In this document: piece after piece, positions 35,521-44,193 of the stretch | Layout: each line of letters starts with the position of its first letter | How positions within the stretch are numbered: the first letter of the stretch is position 1 | Source of the DNA: Bifidobacterium mongoliense DSM 21395 | GTDB taxonomy: Bacteria; Actinomycetota; Actinomycetes; Actinomycetales; Bifidobacteriaceae | Direction: 5' to 3' | DNA: 44,193 nt | NCBI RefSeq assembly: GCF_000741285.1 | Contig: NZ_JGZE01000028.1 | Location: 84-44,276 of the forward strand | Position numbers and translations under genes: made by a program | The notes under the pieces: generated by a model | What the model saw: only the letters and a program-made list of their open reading frames with translations | The model's database searches: none | Told to the model about the DNA's origin: nothing

Positions 35521-38500
35521 CTACCCGAGCAGGGCGAGCAGATCGTCCCTGGTGAGCCTCGAAATGGAGGCGCCGTTCGTCGAGGCCGAGGAGTCGACGA
35601 ACCGCGAGGCGAGGTCGCTCTTTTCGTGCTGCAGGCTCACGATGCGTTCCTCGATCGTGTCCTTGGCGACGACCTGGTAGACGTTGACGTCCTGGGTCTG
35701 GCCGATGCGGTGGGCGCGATCCGTGGCCTGCTCCTGCGCGGCCGCGTTCCACCACGGGTCGGCGTGAACGACCACGCAGGCGCCGGTGAGGTTGAGCCCG
35801 GTGTTGCCGGCTTTGAGCGAGATGAGGAAGACCGGGGTGTCGTCGCGGTTGAACTGGTCGACCAGTTCGACGCGCCGGCGCTTGGGCGTGGCGCCGGTGA
35901 TGACGTCGTACTGGACCTCGTCGCGGCGCAGCCGCTGCGCGATGAGGTCGAGGTAGCTGGTGAACTGCGAGAAGATGAGCATCTTGCGCCCGGCGTCCTG
36001 ACAGGTGGAGACGAGCTCCTCGATCGCGTCGAGTTTGGCCGAGGGCATCCGGCCCCGTGCGGCCGCACCTCCCGGGACGTCCGTTCCGGTCGTGGCGCCG
36101 TCGGCGTTCGCATAGAGCAGTCTCGGGTCGCAGCAGACCTGGCGCAGCCTCGTGAGCTGGGCCAGCACCTGGATCTTGCCGGTCGTGAAGTCCATGTCGT
36201 GCTGCTTGAGCAGCGAGGCGCGCAGGCGTTGCTCGAGCGCCGCGTACAGGCGCCGTTGTTCGCCTTCGAGCTGGACGGTGATGACGTTCTCGATCTTGTC
36301 GGGCAGATCCTTGACCACGTCGGCCTTGAGCCTGCGCAGGATGAAGGGACTGACGAACGCCTGCAGTTTGCGCTGCGCATCGGCGTCGCCCGACAGGATC
36401 GGCAGTTCGAACCGCTTGCGGAAATGCGTGTAGGAGCCGAGCATCCCGGGCATGAGGAAGTCGAAGATGCTCCAGAGTTCGGACAGCCGGTTCTCGATCG
36501 GTGTGCCGGTCAGGGCGAAGCGATGCAGGGCCGAGACCGAGCGGGCCGCACGGGAGGACTGCGTCGCATGGTTCTTGATGTACTGCGCCTCGTCGAGCAC
36601 CATGCAGAAGCAATCCAGTCCGCGGTAGTCCTCGATGTCACGACGCAGCAGGTCGTAGGAGGTCACGAGCACGTCGGGCGCATCCCGGGCGCACACGGCG
36701 TCGGCGCGACCGTCCTGTGCCCGGCATGGGGCGTAGGCGTCCTTGGCCCGGCGCAGCGCATCGCGCCGTGAGGCCTTGCCACCGGCGACCGGGACGACGT
36801 TGAGGTCGGGGCAGAACTTCGAGCATTCGGCGGTCCAGTTGTATACGAGGGACGCCGGGCAGACGATGAGATCGGGGCCGTAGCGACGCGAACGGTCGCG
36901 GCGGTCGACGAGCAGCGACAGCATCTGGACCGTTTTGCCCAGCCCCATCTCGTCAGCCAGAATGCCTCCGAAGCCCTGGTCGCTCACGGTGCTCAGCCAC
37001 CGGAATCCGTCGGCCTGATACGGGCGCAGCACCCCGGCAAGCTCGTCGGGCACCCGGTAGGAGCCCGGGTCGATCCGACGCAGGCCGTTGAGGTAAGCGT
37101 CGAATTCGGGCGAGGTGTCGCCCTCCTTGGCCTGATGGACCAGGTAGAAGGCCTCGTAGGCAGGCACCTGCACGGGGCCGTCCTCGAGTGTGGCGACTTT
37201 GATGCCCAGATCGGCGCCCACCTCATCCAGGGCACTCACGTCGATATCGCGGGTGTCGACGAACGTGCCATCGTGCAGACGGTGGAACCGCCGACGCTTG
37301 CGATAGCTGGCCAGCAGCTCCGGAACCTCCGACGGATCGATCTCATCGGCGATGGGCGAGATCTCGACGAGCCCGGAACGCATCGTCAGCCCGATCCTCA
37401 CCGTCGTGTGGCTCGCAACGCTCAAACCATCGAAAGCCGGGGTCGCGTAGACCTCACCGAGAGTGCGCAAGACCTTGAGCCCTTCGGTCAGCAGACGGTA
37501 GATCGCCTTATCGTCGCTTTCAGGGATGACGGCGACCTCGCCCGTGGGCATCGGGAAGTATTCGCGGATGGCCTCGACCGCCAGGCGTTCGGCGTCCTTG
37601 TCGCGCACCACGCCGTCCATAACACCGTCTGGGGCGATGCCGTCGAAGACGTGGAAGCTCCGGTCGCCGTATCGGGCCTGAGGATCACAGGTGATGCCGT
37701 CATCGGCGCGGTCGCGATCGAGATAGATGGCGATCCGGCACGGTTCCTTCGTCCGGGCCAGGAGCGCCGCGGGGATCTTCACGGGCAGGCGTCGGGAGGA
37801 CGCCTGCGGATGGCCGTCCGGAGCCGACGCGGCATCCGGCCCCGTGGCCCGCCCGGCGGCGTGCGTCATGACTTGGGCGGCCGCCGCATCGGGGGTCGTG
37901 GCGTCGTCGTGCACCGACCCATCCGCAGACCCACGAGGGGTGAGCGAAGGCAAAATCGTGGAACAGAACGATTCGACGTCATCCTGGGCGAGCACCAACT
38001 CGCCTTCCTCGGCCCCGCCGCACAGCATCTGCGCGAGACGGCGGTGGCGGTAGAACCCGGCGGAACACCGGTGGATCGCCATGCCCTCATCGGCCTCATG
38101 GTGTTCGCGACCGGAACCATGCCCCGCCTCGTGCCCGTCATCCTCAGGTTCGGCGGTGCGCACGATCACGAAACTACCGGCGCGCCCCGAAACGAAATCG
38201 ACGATGCCGGCCCGATGGCGAATGACGTAGCCGCCACCTTCGGCGTCGGAGCGCGGCTCGATGGCGATGGCGAGATCGGGGTCGCCGTCGACGACCGGCA
38301 CCTGCGCCACGTCGATCGACCACGGCCCACGGGGCCGGTACTCGACGGTGCGGTCGGATTCGGTGTAGACCGTGAGCAGCTCGGCGGTCTCCTCCTCGGA
38401 GAGCGTCATGGAGTCACGGGCGTATTCGCGGCGCAACCCGATGCGCTGCCCCACGAGCACGCTGTCGCGTATGGACACGGCCCGTTCGAGCACATCCAGG

Positions 38501-39408
38501 ACCCGCCGGCTCAACGGATCGAAGGCGTCACGCGTATGGACGAAGGCCAGGTGCTTGCCGTACCCGACGAATTCCTGCAACCGCACGGCATGCGCGAAGG
38601 CGGCGATGTCCTTGATCGCATACGACACCGACTGCCGGGGTACCGCGATGCGCAGGAAGACGTTCCACCCCTCCGCCTCGTGGCCGAGCCCCAGATGCAG
38701 CGAGACCGAGCCGGCAGGCATACGGCGGTTCGACGCCGTGCCGGCGGCTCCTGTCTGCGGGGCGTCATCCGTGTCCTGGGAGCGGCGATCGATGTCCTTG
38801 AGCAGGTCGAGGCGACGCTGCTTGGCCTCGATGCGCTGCTGGGTATCGCGCTGCCGCATGTATTCACGCAGCATGCGGGTGGTGGTCGCGCCCTGGGCGC
38901 GCCGCGGGCCGACGCCGGACACCGTGAAGTCCTCGGGCTTCTGGTTGTAGGCCATCACGAGCGCGATCACATGCTTGCACACGCGGCCGTAGCGGCCGAA
39001 GGCCGGGCAGGTGCAATGGGAGTCCGAAAGCTCGTCGGCCTGGGGGTTGACGTTCACCCCGACCTCATAATCCTCGGCGAAGCGATCCGCGGCCTGGACT
39101 CGGGCGGACAGCACGAGGTCGTCGGCATGGTCGCCCTCGCCGGCGGTGCACGCAAAATCATGCATCCGGCCTCCACTGAGGACCTGGCGGGCACGGATGT
39201 AGGACGATCCGGCAAGCCGCCGCAACGTGTAATCCGAAATAACGGCTTGCCGTCCGTACAAGACGTCGCCGTCATCCTTGGCGAACCCGTCATGCCGGGC
39301 GCCGAAACCGGCTCCATACCGACTCTCTCCGCCCGTGCGTGAGCCATAGACCGATGCGTGCCAGTCCACCAGCGCGTTGCCACCTTCCGCCAATAGGGAA
39401 ACATTCAT
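35521..39408 (-). CDS. SNF2-family helicase with N-terminal SWIM zinc finger
   Basis: A 1295-residue Swi2/Snf2 ATPase. The SWIM motif CTCPAFGRYGRVCKH lies near residue 135. A long middle region (about 200-780) is of the type found in bacterial SNF2 proteins. The ATPase core follows: LADEMGLGKTVQML (about 820), DEAQYIKN (about 940), LTGTPIENRLSELWSIFDFL, SLKAGNTGLNLTGA and the HRIGQTQDVNVYQVV block (about 1235). These enzymes move along double-stranded DNA and displace proteins, including RNA polymerase in the RapA case. The start is uncertain: ATG at 39408 (MNVSLLAEGG) or TTG at 39411, with no good ribosome site. No restriction-modification genes are adjacent. Confidence 0.93.
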   Translation of the reverse strand: MNVSLLAEGGNALVDWHASVYGSRTGGESRYGAGFGARHDGFAKDDGDVLYGRQAVISDYTLRRLAGSSYIRARQVLSGGRMHDFACTAGEGDHADDLVLSARVQAADRFAEDYEVGVNVNPQADELSDSHCTCPAFGRYGRVCKHVIALVMAYNQKPEDFTVSGVGPRRAQGATTTRMLREYMRQRDTQQRIEAKQRRLDLLKDIDRRSQDTDDAPQTGAAGTASNRRMPAGSVSLHLGLGHEAEGWNVFLRIAVPRQSVSYAIKDIAAFAHAVRLQEFVGYGKHLAFVHTRDAFDPLSRRVLDVLERAVSIRDSVLVGQRIGLRREYARDSMTLSEEETAELLTVYTESDRTVEYRPRGPWSIDVAQVPVVDGDPDLAIAIEPRSDAEGGGYVIRHRAGIVDFVSGRAGSFVIVRTAEPEDDGHEAGHGSGREHHEADEGMAIHRCSAGFYRHRRLAQMLCGGAEEGELVLAQDDVESFCSTILPSLTPRGSADGSVHDDATTPDAAAAQVMTHAAGRATGPDAASAPDGHPQASSRRLPVKIPAALLARTKEPCRIAIYLDRDRADDGITCDPQARYGDRSFHVFDGIAPDGVMDGVVRDKDAERLAVEAIREYFPMPTGEVAVIPESDDKAIYRLLTEGLKVLRTLGEVYATPAFDGLSVASHTTVRIGLTMRSGLVEISPIADEIDPSEVPELLASYRKRRRFHRLHDGTFVDTRDIDVSALDEVGADLGIKVATLEDGPVQVPAYEAFYLVHQAKEGDTSPEFDAYLNGLRRIDPGSYRVPDELAGVLRPYQADGFRWLSTVSDQGFGGILADEMGLGKTVQMLSLLVDRRDRSRRYGPDLIVCPASLVYNWTAECSKFCPDLNVVPVAGGKASRRDALRRAKDAYAPCRAQDGRADAVCARDAPDVLVTSYDLLRRDIEDYRGLDCFCMVLDEAQYIKNHATQSSRAARSVSALHRFALTGTPIENRLSELWSIFDFLMPGMLGSYTHFRKRFELPILSGDADAQRKLQAFVSPFILRRLKADVVKDLPDKIENVITVQLEGEQRRLYAALEQRLRASLLKQHDMDFTTGKIQVLAQLTRLRQVCCDPRLLYANADGATTGTDVPGGAAARGRMPSAKLDAIEELVSTCQDAGRKMLIFSQFTSYLDLIAQRLRRDEVQYDVITGATPKRRRVELVDQFNRDDTPVFLISLKAGNTGLNLTGACVVVHADPWWNAAAQEQATDRAHRIGQTQDVNVYQVVAKDTIEERIVSLQHEKSDLASRFVDSSASTNGASISRLTRDDLLALLG

Positions 39409-39529
39409 CAACGCCGTCGCACCGGGGCCTCAACGGCCACCGATATACGCCGATCGCATGTGCCGAGCACACCAAGCCCGACCCCCGACCCACTGCGGGC
39501 CGAATCAACTGCAGTGCTTCAGTTCTGCT

Positions 39530-40180
39530 TCAGTTCTGCAGGAACCGCCGGATATCGGCGAACTCCTTGTCGCACACGTCATGGCGCATGCCCTCGTAGA
39601 CCTTGTCGGACAAATCGGCGAACGTGGACAATGCGTGACGCATGCGCTGCCGACGCTCGGGCGTGACCTCGGTGTCGAGATCGCCGTACCCGAGGAAGAC
39701 CTTCGGCTTGGAATCCGTGACGTCCTCCAAGACCATGGACTCCTCGACCGACGGGGCGTCGGGATCGTCCGCGTCGCTGGGATCATGGAAGGCGGGCGAC
39801 AGCAGCACCGCGGTGTCGAAGACCTCGGGATGCTCGGCGAACAGCCGGTAGGCGAGATACCCGCCCTGCGAGAATCCGATCGGGATGACGCGTTTGTTGT
39901 GCAACGCCGTGGAATCGAGCATGTCGACGACCTCATCGCCGATGGCGGAGCACTGACGCTGTATCTCCTCGTCCGTGTCGTCCTTGCCATACCAGGCGTC
40001 CCCACCCAGATACGGGCGTTCGACCACCCCGCGGAACGAGATGTAGTCGGCTTCCGGGTCGATGGCCGCCATGATGCGGATCATCTCATACTCGTCGTTG
40101 CCGTAGCCGTGGAACATCACGAACAACCGGTCCTCCGCGTCATGCGCGGAGTCGATGCTGGTTACCTTGGTGAATCTCAA
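39530..40180 (-). CDS. Phospholipase/carboxylesterase-type alpha/beta hydrolase
   Basis: A 216-residue serine hydrolase: oxyanion-loop FVMFHGYGNDE, nucleophile Ser104 in IGFSQGGYLAYRL, acid probably Asp167 or Asp169 (GYGDLDTEVTP) and His200 (GMRHDV). This matches the abhydrolase_2 (YpfH/LYPLA-like) family. The start codon is TTG at 40180, supported by a perfect AGGAGG five bases upstream. No signal peptide is present, so it is intracellular. Substrate unknown. Confidence 0.87.
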   Translation of the reverse strand: MRFTKVTSIDSAHDAEDRLFVMFHGYGNDEYEMIRIMAAIDPEADYISFRGVVERPYLGGDAWYGKDDTDEEIQRQCSAIGDEVVDMLDSTALHNKRVIPIGFSQGGYLAYRLFAEHPEVFDTAVLLSPAFHDPSDADDPDAPSVEESMVLEDVTDSKPKVFLGYGDLDTEVTPERRQRMRHALSTFADLSDKVYEGMRHDVCDKEFADIRRFLQN

Positions 40181-40419
40181 TACGTCCTCCTGCGACGGGC
40201 TACGCCCATCTCAACCTGCTTGCCGCTCGCATGCGGCGGCGCCCTGAACACGATCCGTGGCGTCTCGATGACCTCTCCAAGCTTTCGAGTCTATCACCCA
40301 CCCCTCACCCACCGATCCGCCGGTCGTCCGTCCGGGGTCCCGATACGGCCGTGAACAGCCCGGCGACCCGGCCGTACCGTCGCGGACAGAGCGCACCGCT
40401 CCCCCCTGAGCGAAGCGAC

Positions 40420-40448
40420 TTGGCCCACATGCACGGCGATGGGATACT
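40420..40448 (+). promoter_or_regulatory. msrAB promoter placing transcription start at the ATG
   Basis: TTGGCC (40420-40425), a 17-base spacer, GATACT (40443-40448), then CGCAGT and the ATG at 40455. There is no Shine-Dalgarno sequence. The geometry predicts a leaderless mRNA. Confidence 0.6.
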
Positions 40449-40454
40449 CGCAGT

Positions 40455-41435
40455 ATGACCGATACCAGCACCAACGCACCACACGACCCCTCACCGAGCG
40501 ACGACCGGAGCGAGGCCTATCTCGCGGGCGGCTGTTTCTGGGGGCTCGAACGCTATCTCCAAGGCGTCGACGGCGTCGAATCCACCCAAGTGGGCTATGC
40601 CCAATCCACCGTGCCGAACCCCTCCTACGAGCAGGTGTGCTCGGGGGCGACCGACGCCGCGGAAACCGTGAAGGTGTCGTTCGACCCGTCGCGGGTCAGC
40701 CTGCGCACGCTGACGCTCCTGTACCTTGACGTGATCGATCCCTACAGCGTGGACCAGCAGGGCAATGACGTCGGACGGCAGTACCGTTCGGCGCTTCTCA
40801 CCGTCGGGCCCGACCAACGCGACGTGTACGAGACCGCATTGCGCGAACTTGCCGCACGCGACGGGCAACGCCCCGCGGTGAGCGTCGAGGAACTGCGCAA
40901 CTTCTACCCCGCGGAGGCCTACCACCAGGATTATCTGGACCGCAATCCCGGTGGGTACTGCCACATCTCCATCGACAAGATCGCGCACGTCGCCGAACGC
41001 CAGCGTCTTATCGAACGCATATGGTCGCTGACCCCCGAGCAGTACGCGGTCACCCAGGAGGCGGCGACCGAGCGGCCCTTCGATAACGTCTACGACCGCA
41101 CCTTCGACGAGGGGATCTACGTCGATATCGTCGACGGCACGCCGCTGTTCCTCTCGAAGGACAAATACGATGCGGGCTGCGGTTGGCCATCCTTCACCAA
41201 GCCGATCTCCGCCGAGCGGCTGACCAACCACCGCGACGCTTCGCTACCCGGCCGGCCGCGCATCGAAGTGCGCACCGCCGGCAGCGCCATCCATCTGGGG
41301 CACGTCTTCGATGATGGCCCGCGCGATCGGGGCGGTCTTCGGTACTGCATGAACTCCGCCTCGTTGCGCTTCGTGCCGCGGGCTCGCATGGCCCAGGAAG
41401 GCTACGGGGGATATCTGGGCCTGCTGGACAACTAG
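40455..41435 (+). CDS. msrAB: Bifunctional peptide methionine sulfoxide reductase MsrA/MsrB
   Basis: A 326-residue fusion. Residues about 20-180 are MsrA ([13 protein letters not shown], catalytic Cys27), reducing Met-S-sulfoxide. Residues about 190-326 are MsrB ([14 protein letters not shown] with Cys242; [22 protein letters not shown] with catalytic Cys298), reducing Met-R-sulfoxide. The MsrB half lacks the two CxxC zinc pairs, as is usual in MsrAB fusions. It repairs oxidised proteins with thioredoxin. Its TAG stop overlaps the TAG stop of the convergent uvrA-like gene in the shared sequence CTAG. Confidence 0.95.
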   Translation: MTDTSTNAPHDPSPSDDRSEAYLAGGCFWGLERYLQGVDGVESTQVGYAQSTVPNPSYEQVCSGATDAAETVKVSFDPSRVSLRTLTLLYLDVIDPYSVDQQGNDVGRQYRSALLTVGPDQRDVYETALRELAARDGQRPAVSVEELRNFYPAEAYHQDYLDRNPGGYCHISIDKIAHVAERQRLIERIWSLTPEQYAVTQEAATERPFDNVYDRTFDEGIYVDIVDGTPLFLSKDKYDAGCGWPSFTKPISAERLTNHRDASLPGRPRIEVRTAGSAIHLGHVFDDGPRDRGGLRYCMNSASLRFVPRARMAQEGYGGYLGLLDN

Positions 41436-44056
41436 GCGCCGGCCATGGCACCGCCGTGCCGCGGCGTGGCGTCGCTCGAGGATCGCAGGTATTCAGCCAG
41501 ATACCGTCCGGTGACGCTGCGTTCGTCGGCGGCGATGCGGTCGGGACTGCCGGCGGCGACGACCTCACCGCCCTCCTCGCCGCCGCCCGGGCCCATATCG
41601 ATGACGTAATCGGCGTTGGCGACCATATCCAGGTCGTGTTCGATGAACACCACCGTCGCTCCGCGGTCCACCAACCGCTGCAGCACACCGATCAGCGTGC
41701 GCACGTCAAGGGGATGCAGCCCGGTGGTGGGTTCGTCGAGCACGAACAGACTGGCGCTCTGGTCCCGGCCGAGCTCGTTGGAGAGCTTGAGCCGCTGGGC
41801 TTCCCCTCCCGACAACGAAGGGGTGTCCTCCCCCAACGTGAGGTAGCCGAGACCCAGATCATGCAGGGACCGCAACGCCTTACGAATCCGACGCCCGGTG
41901 GCGGCGGGCATCTCGGTGCCGGCGTGCCCCGCGGGGCCACGATCGGCCTGGGCCTGCCGGTCGAGCAGACCGAGCACCTCGTCGAGATCCAAGGCCAGCA
42001 GATCCGGCAGGCTCAGCCCTGCCGGGTGGCCGGGAAATGCGATCCGGCAACGCTGTGCCTCCGGACGATAGCGTCGGCCCGAACACGCCGGGCAGGTGAT
42101 GGTCACGTCGGGAAGGAACTGCACATCCAGATCGATCTGCCCCGTGCCCTCGCATTGGCGGCACCGTAACGATCCGGTGTTGTATGAAAAGGCCGATAGC
42201 GTCAACCCGCGGGCACGGGCCTCCTCGGTGCGCTCGAAGGCGCGACGCAGCAGATCCATCACCCCGGAATAGGTCGCCACCGTGGATCTCACGTTGATGC
42301 CGATCGGCGTGGAATCCACGAGACGCACCCGCTCCACCCCGTGCGACGTGAGCGAGCGCACATGCCCGGGCAACGGATGCCCGTCGGCCATCGCCTGGAG
42401 TCCCGGCACCAAGGATTCGAGCACCATGGTCGTCTTACCCGAACCCGACACCCCCGTCACGGCCGTCATGCGGCCCCGTGGGATGGAGATATCGAGTGCC
42501 CTGACGGTGTGGATGGGGCCGGTGGTCATGGCGATCCAGGATTCGGCGTCGTCCTGCGCCGGCAGAGCACGGCGCGGTCTGACGATCACCGGTTCGCGGC
42601 CGGCGAGGAATCCGGCGATCCGCGAATGGGGGTTCGCGAGGATCTCCCGCATCGTCCCCTGCGCGATCACCCGTCCCCCGGCGACTCCCGCCCCCGGCCC
42701 GAGCTCGATCATGTCGTCGGCCGCCCGCAGCACATGCACGTCATGATCGACGAACACCACGGAATTGCCCGAGTCGAGCAGGTCGCGCATCACCCCGATC
42801 AGCCCCTCGATATTCGCCGGATGCAAGCCGGTGGACGGCTCGTCGAGCACGTACAGCACGCCGGTCGTGTCGTTACGCACCGCGCGGGACAGCTGGGCTC
42901 GCTGTCGTTCCCCCGTGGACAACGAGGCGTTGGATCGATCGAGGGTCAGATACCCCAGCCCCAGTTGCATGAGCCGCCTGCCCATATCCTCCAGCGTGTC
43001 GACGAGGTCGCCGGCCATCGAGCGCATTGGCGCGGGAAGATTGCCGATGACGCCCGGAGCCCACTCGAGCACGCGGGACAACGGCCATGCCGTGACCTGT
43101 GCGAGGCCGACGTCACCGATGCGAGGCGCCCGGGCCTGCGGCGACAGCCGACTGCCGCCGCAATCGCCACACACATGTTCGACGAGGAACTTGTCGACCC
43201 TCGACAGCCGTCGCTCGTCGTTGGCCCGTTCGAGCTCCTTGAGCACCGTGAGCCTGGCGTTGCGGAAGGTGAAATCCAGATGATGCACACCCTTGCTGGA
43301 GGCGACGGTAATGTGCCTCTTCTCCTCCGGCCCGTTGAACACGATGTCGCGTTCATGGTCGCTCAGCGCGGACCACGGCACGTCCGTGCGCACCCCGAAT
43401 TCGCGCACGATGTCGGGCTGGACGTTGAAACCGAACGTACGCCACGGCACGACGGCCCCCTGATCGATGCTCAGACTCTCGTCGGGCACCAGGCTCGCGT
43501 CATCGACCGTGCGCACGATGCCGGTGCCGTGGCATGTGGGGCATGCCCCGCCGGCGTTGAAGGAGAGCATCTCGGCCCCCGGCGCCTCGATCGGCTCACC
43601 GCAGACATCGCAACGTATCGGCATCTCCGCCGCCACCGCCATGGTCGGCGCGTGATAGTGCCCGTTGGGGCAGCGGTGCGAAGCCAGTCTGGAGAACATG
43701 AGGCGCAGGACGTTGAGCAATTCGGTCGCAGTGCCGAACGTGGAACGCACGCCGCCCGCACCGGGCCGCTGCCGCAGGGCGAGCGCCGGGGGCAGGAACC
43801 TGACCGAATCGACCTGGGTGCGCGCCGCCTGGGTCATTCTGCGCCGGGTATAGGTCGACAAGGCGCTCAGATAGCGTCGCGACCCCTCCGCATAGAGCAC
43901 GCCGAGCGCGAGGGAGGACTTGCCCGAACCCGACACCCCCGCGATGGCCACCAGCCGATGCAGGGGTATGTCGACGTCGACGTCGCGCAGGGTGTGCACC
44001 CTCGCCCCGCGCACTTCGATGGCGACGGGCTCGGTATGGTTGTTGTCTGTATTCAT
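41432..44056 (-). CDS. UvrA-like ABC ATPase lacking the UvrB-binding domain (UvrA2/drug-resistance type)
   Basis: An 874-residue tandem ABC protein. The first Walker A is [11 protein letters not shown] (about 40-50), the first signature [15 protein letters not shown], Walker [14 protein letters not shown]. The second half has [11 protein letters not shown] (about 535), [16 protein letters not shown] and [13 protein letters not shown]. Zinc modules are present ([32 protein letters not shown]). Between the CPNGHYH segment and the [13 protein letters not shown] segment, the roughly 110 residues that bind UvrB in true UvrA are missing. Such paralogues occur beside the real uvrA and are linked to resistance to DNA-intercalating drugs. 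AAGGAG is 11 bases before the ATG. Confidence 0.92.
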   Translation of the reverse strand: MNTDNNHTEPVAIEVRGARVHTLRDVDVDIPLHRLVAIAGVSGSGKSSLALGVLYAEGSRRYLSALSTYTRRRMTQAARTQVDSVRFLPPALALRQRPGAGGVRSTFGTATELLNVLRLMFSRLASHRCPNGHYHAPTMAVAAEMPIRCDVCGEPIEAPGAEMLSFNAGGACPTCHGTGIVRTVDDASLVPDESLSIDQGAVVPWRTFGFNVQPDIVREFGVRTDVPWSALSDHERDIVFNGPEEKRHITVASSKGVHHLDFTFRNARLTVLKELERANDERRLSRVDKFLVEHVCGDCGGSRLSPQARAPRIGDVGLAQVTAWPLSRVLEWAPGVIGNLPAPMRSMAGDLVDTLEDMGRRLMQLGLGYLTLDRSNASLSTGERQRAQLSRAVRNDTTGVLYVLDEPSTGLHPANIEGLIGVMRDLLDSGNSVVFVDHDVHVLRAADDMIELGPGAGVAGGRVIAQGTMREILANPHSRIAGFLAGREPVIVRPRRALPAQDDAESWIAMTTGPIHTVRALDISIPRGRMTAVTGVSGSGKTTMVLESLVPGLQAMADGHPLPGHVRSLTSHGVERVRLVDSTPIGINVRSTVATYSGVMDLLRRAFERTEEARARGLTLSAFSYNTGSLRCRQCEGTGQIDLDVQFLPDVTITCPACSGRRYRPEAQRCRIAFPGHPAGLSLPDLLALDLDEVLGLLDRQAQADRGPAGHAGTEMPAATGRRIRKALRSLHDLGLGYLTLGEDTPSLSGGEAQRLKLSNELGRDQSASLFVLDEPTTGLHPLDVRTLIGVLQRLVDRGATVVFIEHDLDMVANADYVIDMGPGGGEEGGEVVAAGSPDRIAADERSVTGRYLAEYLRSSSDATPRHGGAMAGA

Positions 44057-44193
44057 GATGCGATCCGCTCCTTCACCGTCAGCCTAACGCGAAGGGGCGG
44101 ATGCGCGCATCAGCGTCCTGTGCGGAACGGCGCGGCGTTCCTGCCTCCGCGCCCGCGGCGGAATCCCGACGCGGTGCGCGACGACTGCGAACG
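44057..44193. other. Window end, upstream of the uvrA-like gene
   Basis: It contains the ribosome site of the uvrA-like gene and a possible TAGGCT -10. No gene is recognised in the last 137 bases. Confidence 0.4.

Noticed and set aside
34853..36613. 586-codon minus-strand ORF fusing the quinone reductase to an Arg/Pro-rich N-terminus
   Set aside because: The first two thirds are an out-of-frame shadow of the helicase; only the part from 35491 resembles a protein family.
37135..39342. 735-codon plus-strand ORF antisense to the SNF2 helicase
   Set aside because: It mirrors the helicase codons in a GC-rich genome, has no domain-like sequence and no ribosome site. The helicase strand carries all recognisable motifs.

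Overview
The window is a GC-rich chromosomal segment that reads as an actinobacterium, most likely a Bifidobacterium or close relative. The evidence is an actinobacterial-type DapD, an uninterrupted prfB (no programmed frameshift), an rpmE-prfA-prmC...tsaC-wecA gene order, a citrate synthase of the kind bifidobacteria keep for glutamate synthesis, an MsrA-MsrB fusion, and Ala/Asp/Gly/Thr-rich tails on several cytoplasmic proteins. The genus is inferred from gene content, not from a search. No phage, insertion sequence, integrase, CRISPR array or toxin-antitoxin pair was seen. The region is essentially a housekeeping backbone with a few accessory genes.

Layout. 1-4664 (minus): prfB, ftsE, ftsX and a secreted coiled-coil protein cut by the window edge. 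This is a division module in which FtsEX probably controls the secreted protein. 4789-10684: a 43-residue membrane ORF, dapD (lysine/peptidoglycan), gltA, map and the metallopeptidase pepO. 10701-16694 (minus): an SSB paralogue, a 3-hydroxyacyl-CoA dehydrogenase with a palindrome at its start, proS, a small PIF1-type helicase and oligoribonuclease. 17034-20571 (minus): guaB, a WecA/TagO-like phosphosugar transferase and tsaC. 20715-25804 (minus): a complete livK-H-M-G-F ABC importer. 26177-28698 (minus): prmC, prfA, rpmE and a CAT-anticodon tRNA. The liv operon therefore lies inside the rpmE-prfA-prmC-tsaC-wecA cluster that is contiguous in other actinobacteria.

28770-35491 is the most accessory part: an orphan YkoE-type vitamin transporter subunit, a small unknown protein, a succinate-semialdehyde-type dehydrogenase, three different flavodoxin-fold oxidoreductases, and a divergent ATP-grasp-like protein embedded among the flavoproteins. 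35521-44056 has a 1.3k-residue SWIM-SNF2 helicase, a serine esterase, msrAB, and a UvrA paralogue without the UvrB-binding domain.

Regulation visible in the sequence. guaB and msrAB each have a -10-like hexamer ending six bases before the start codon, so both are candidate leaderless mRNAs. Operator-like palindromes precede the 3-hydroxyacyl-CoA dehydrogenase, livK and tsaC. Long, nearly perfect hairpins lie after many genes, but only the one after rpmE has an obvious U-tract. Several starts were moved inward from the longest ORF because of Shine-Dalgarno placement and family length; those choices are given per gene. The best candidate for undescribed biology is the ATP-grasp-like gene at 33578-34807; nothing in the window forms an obvious new multi-gene system.
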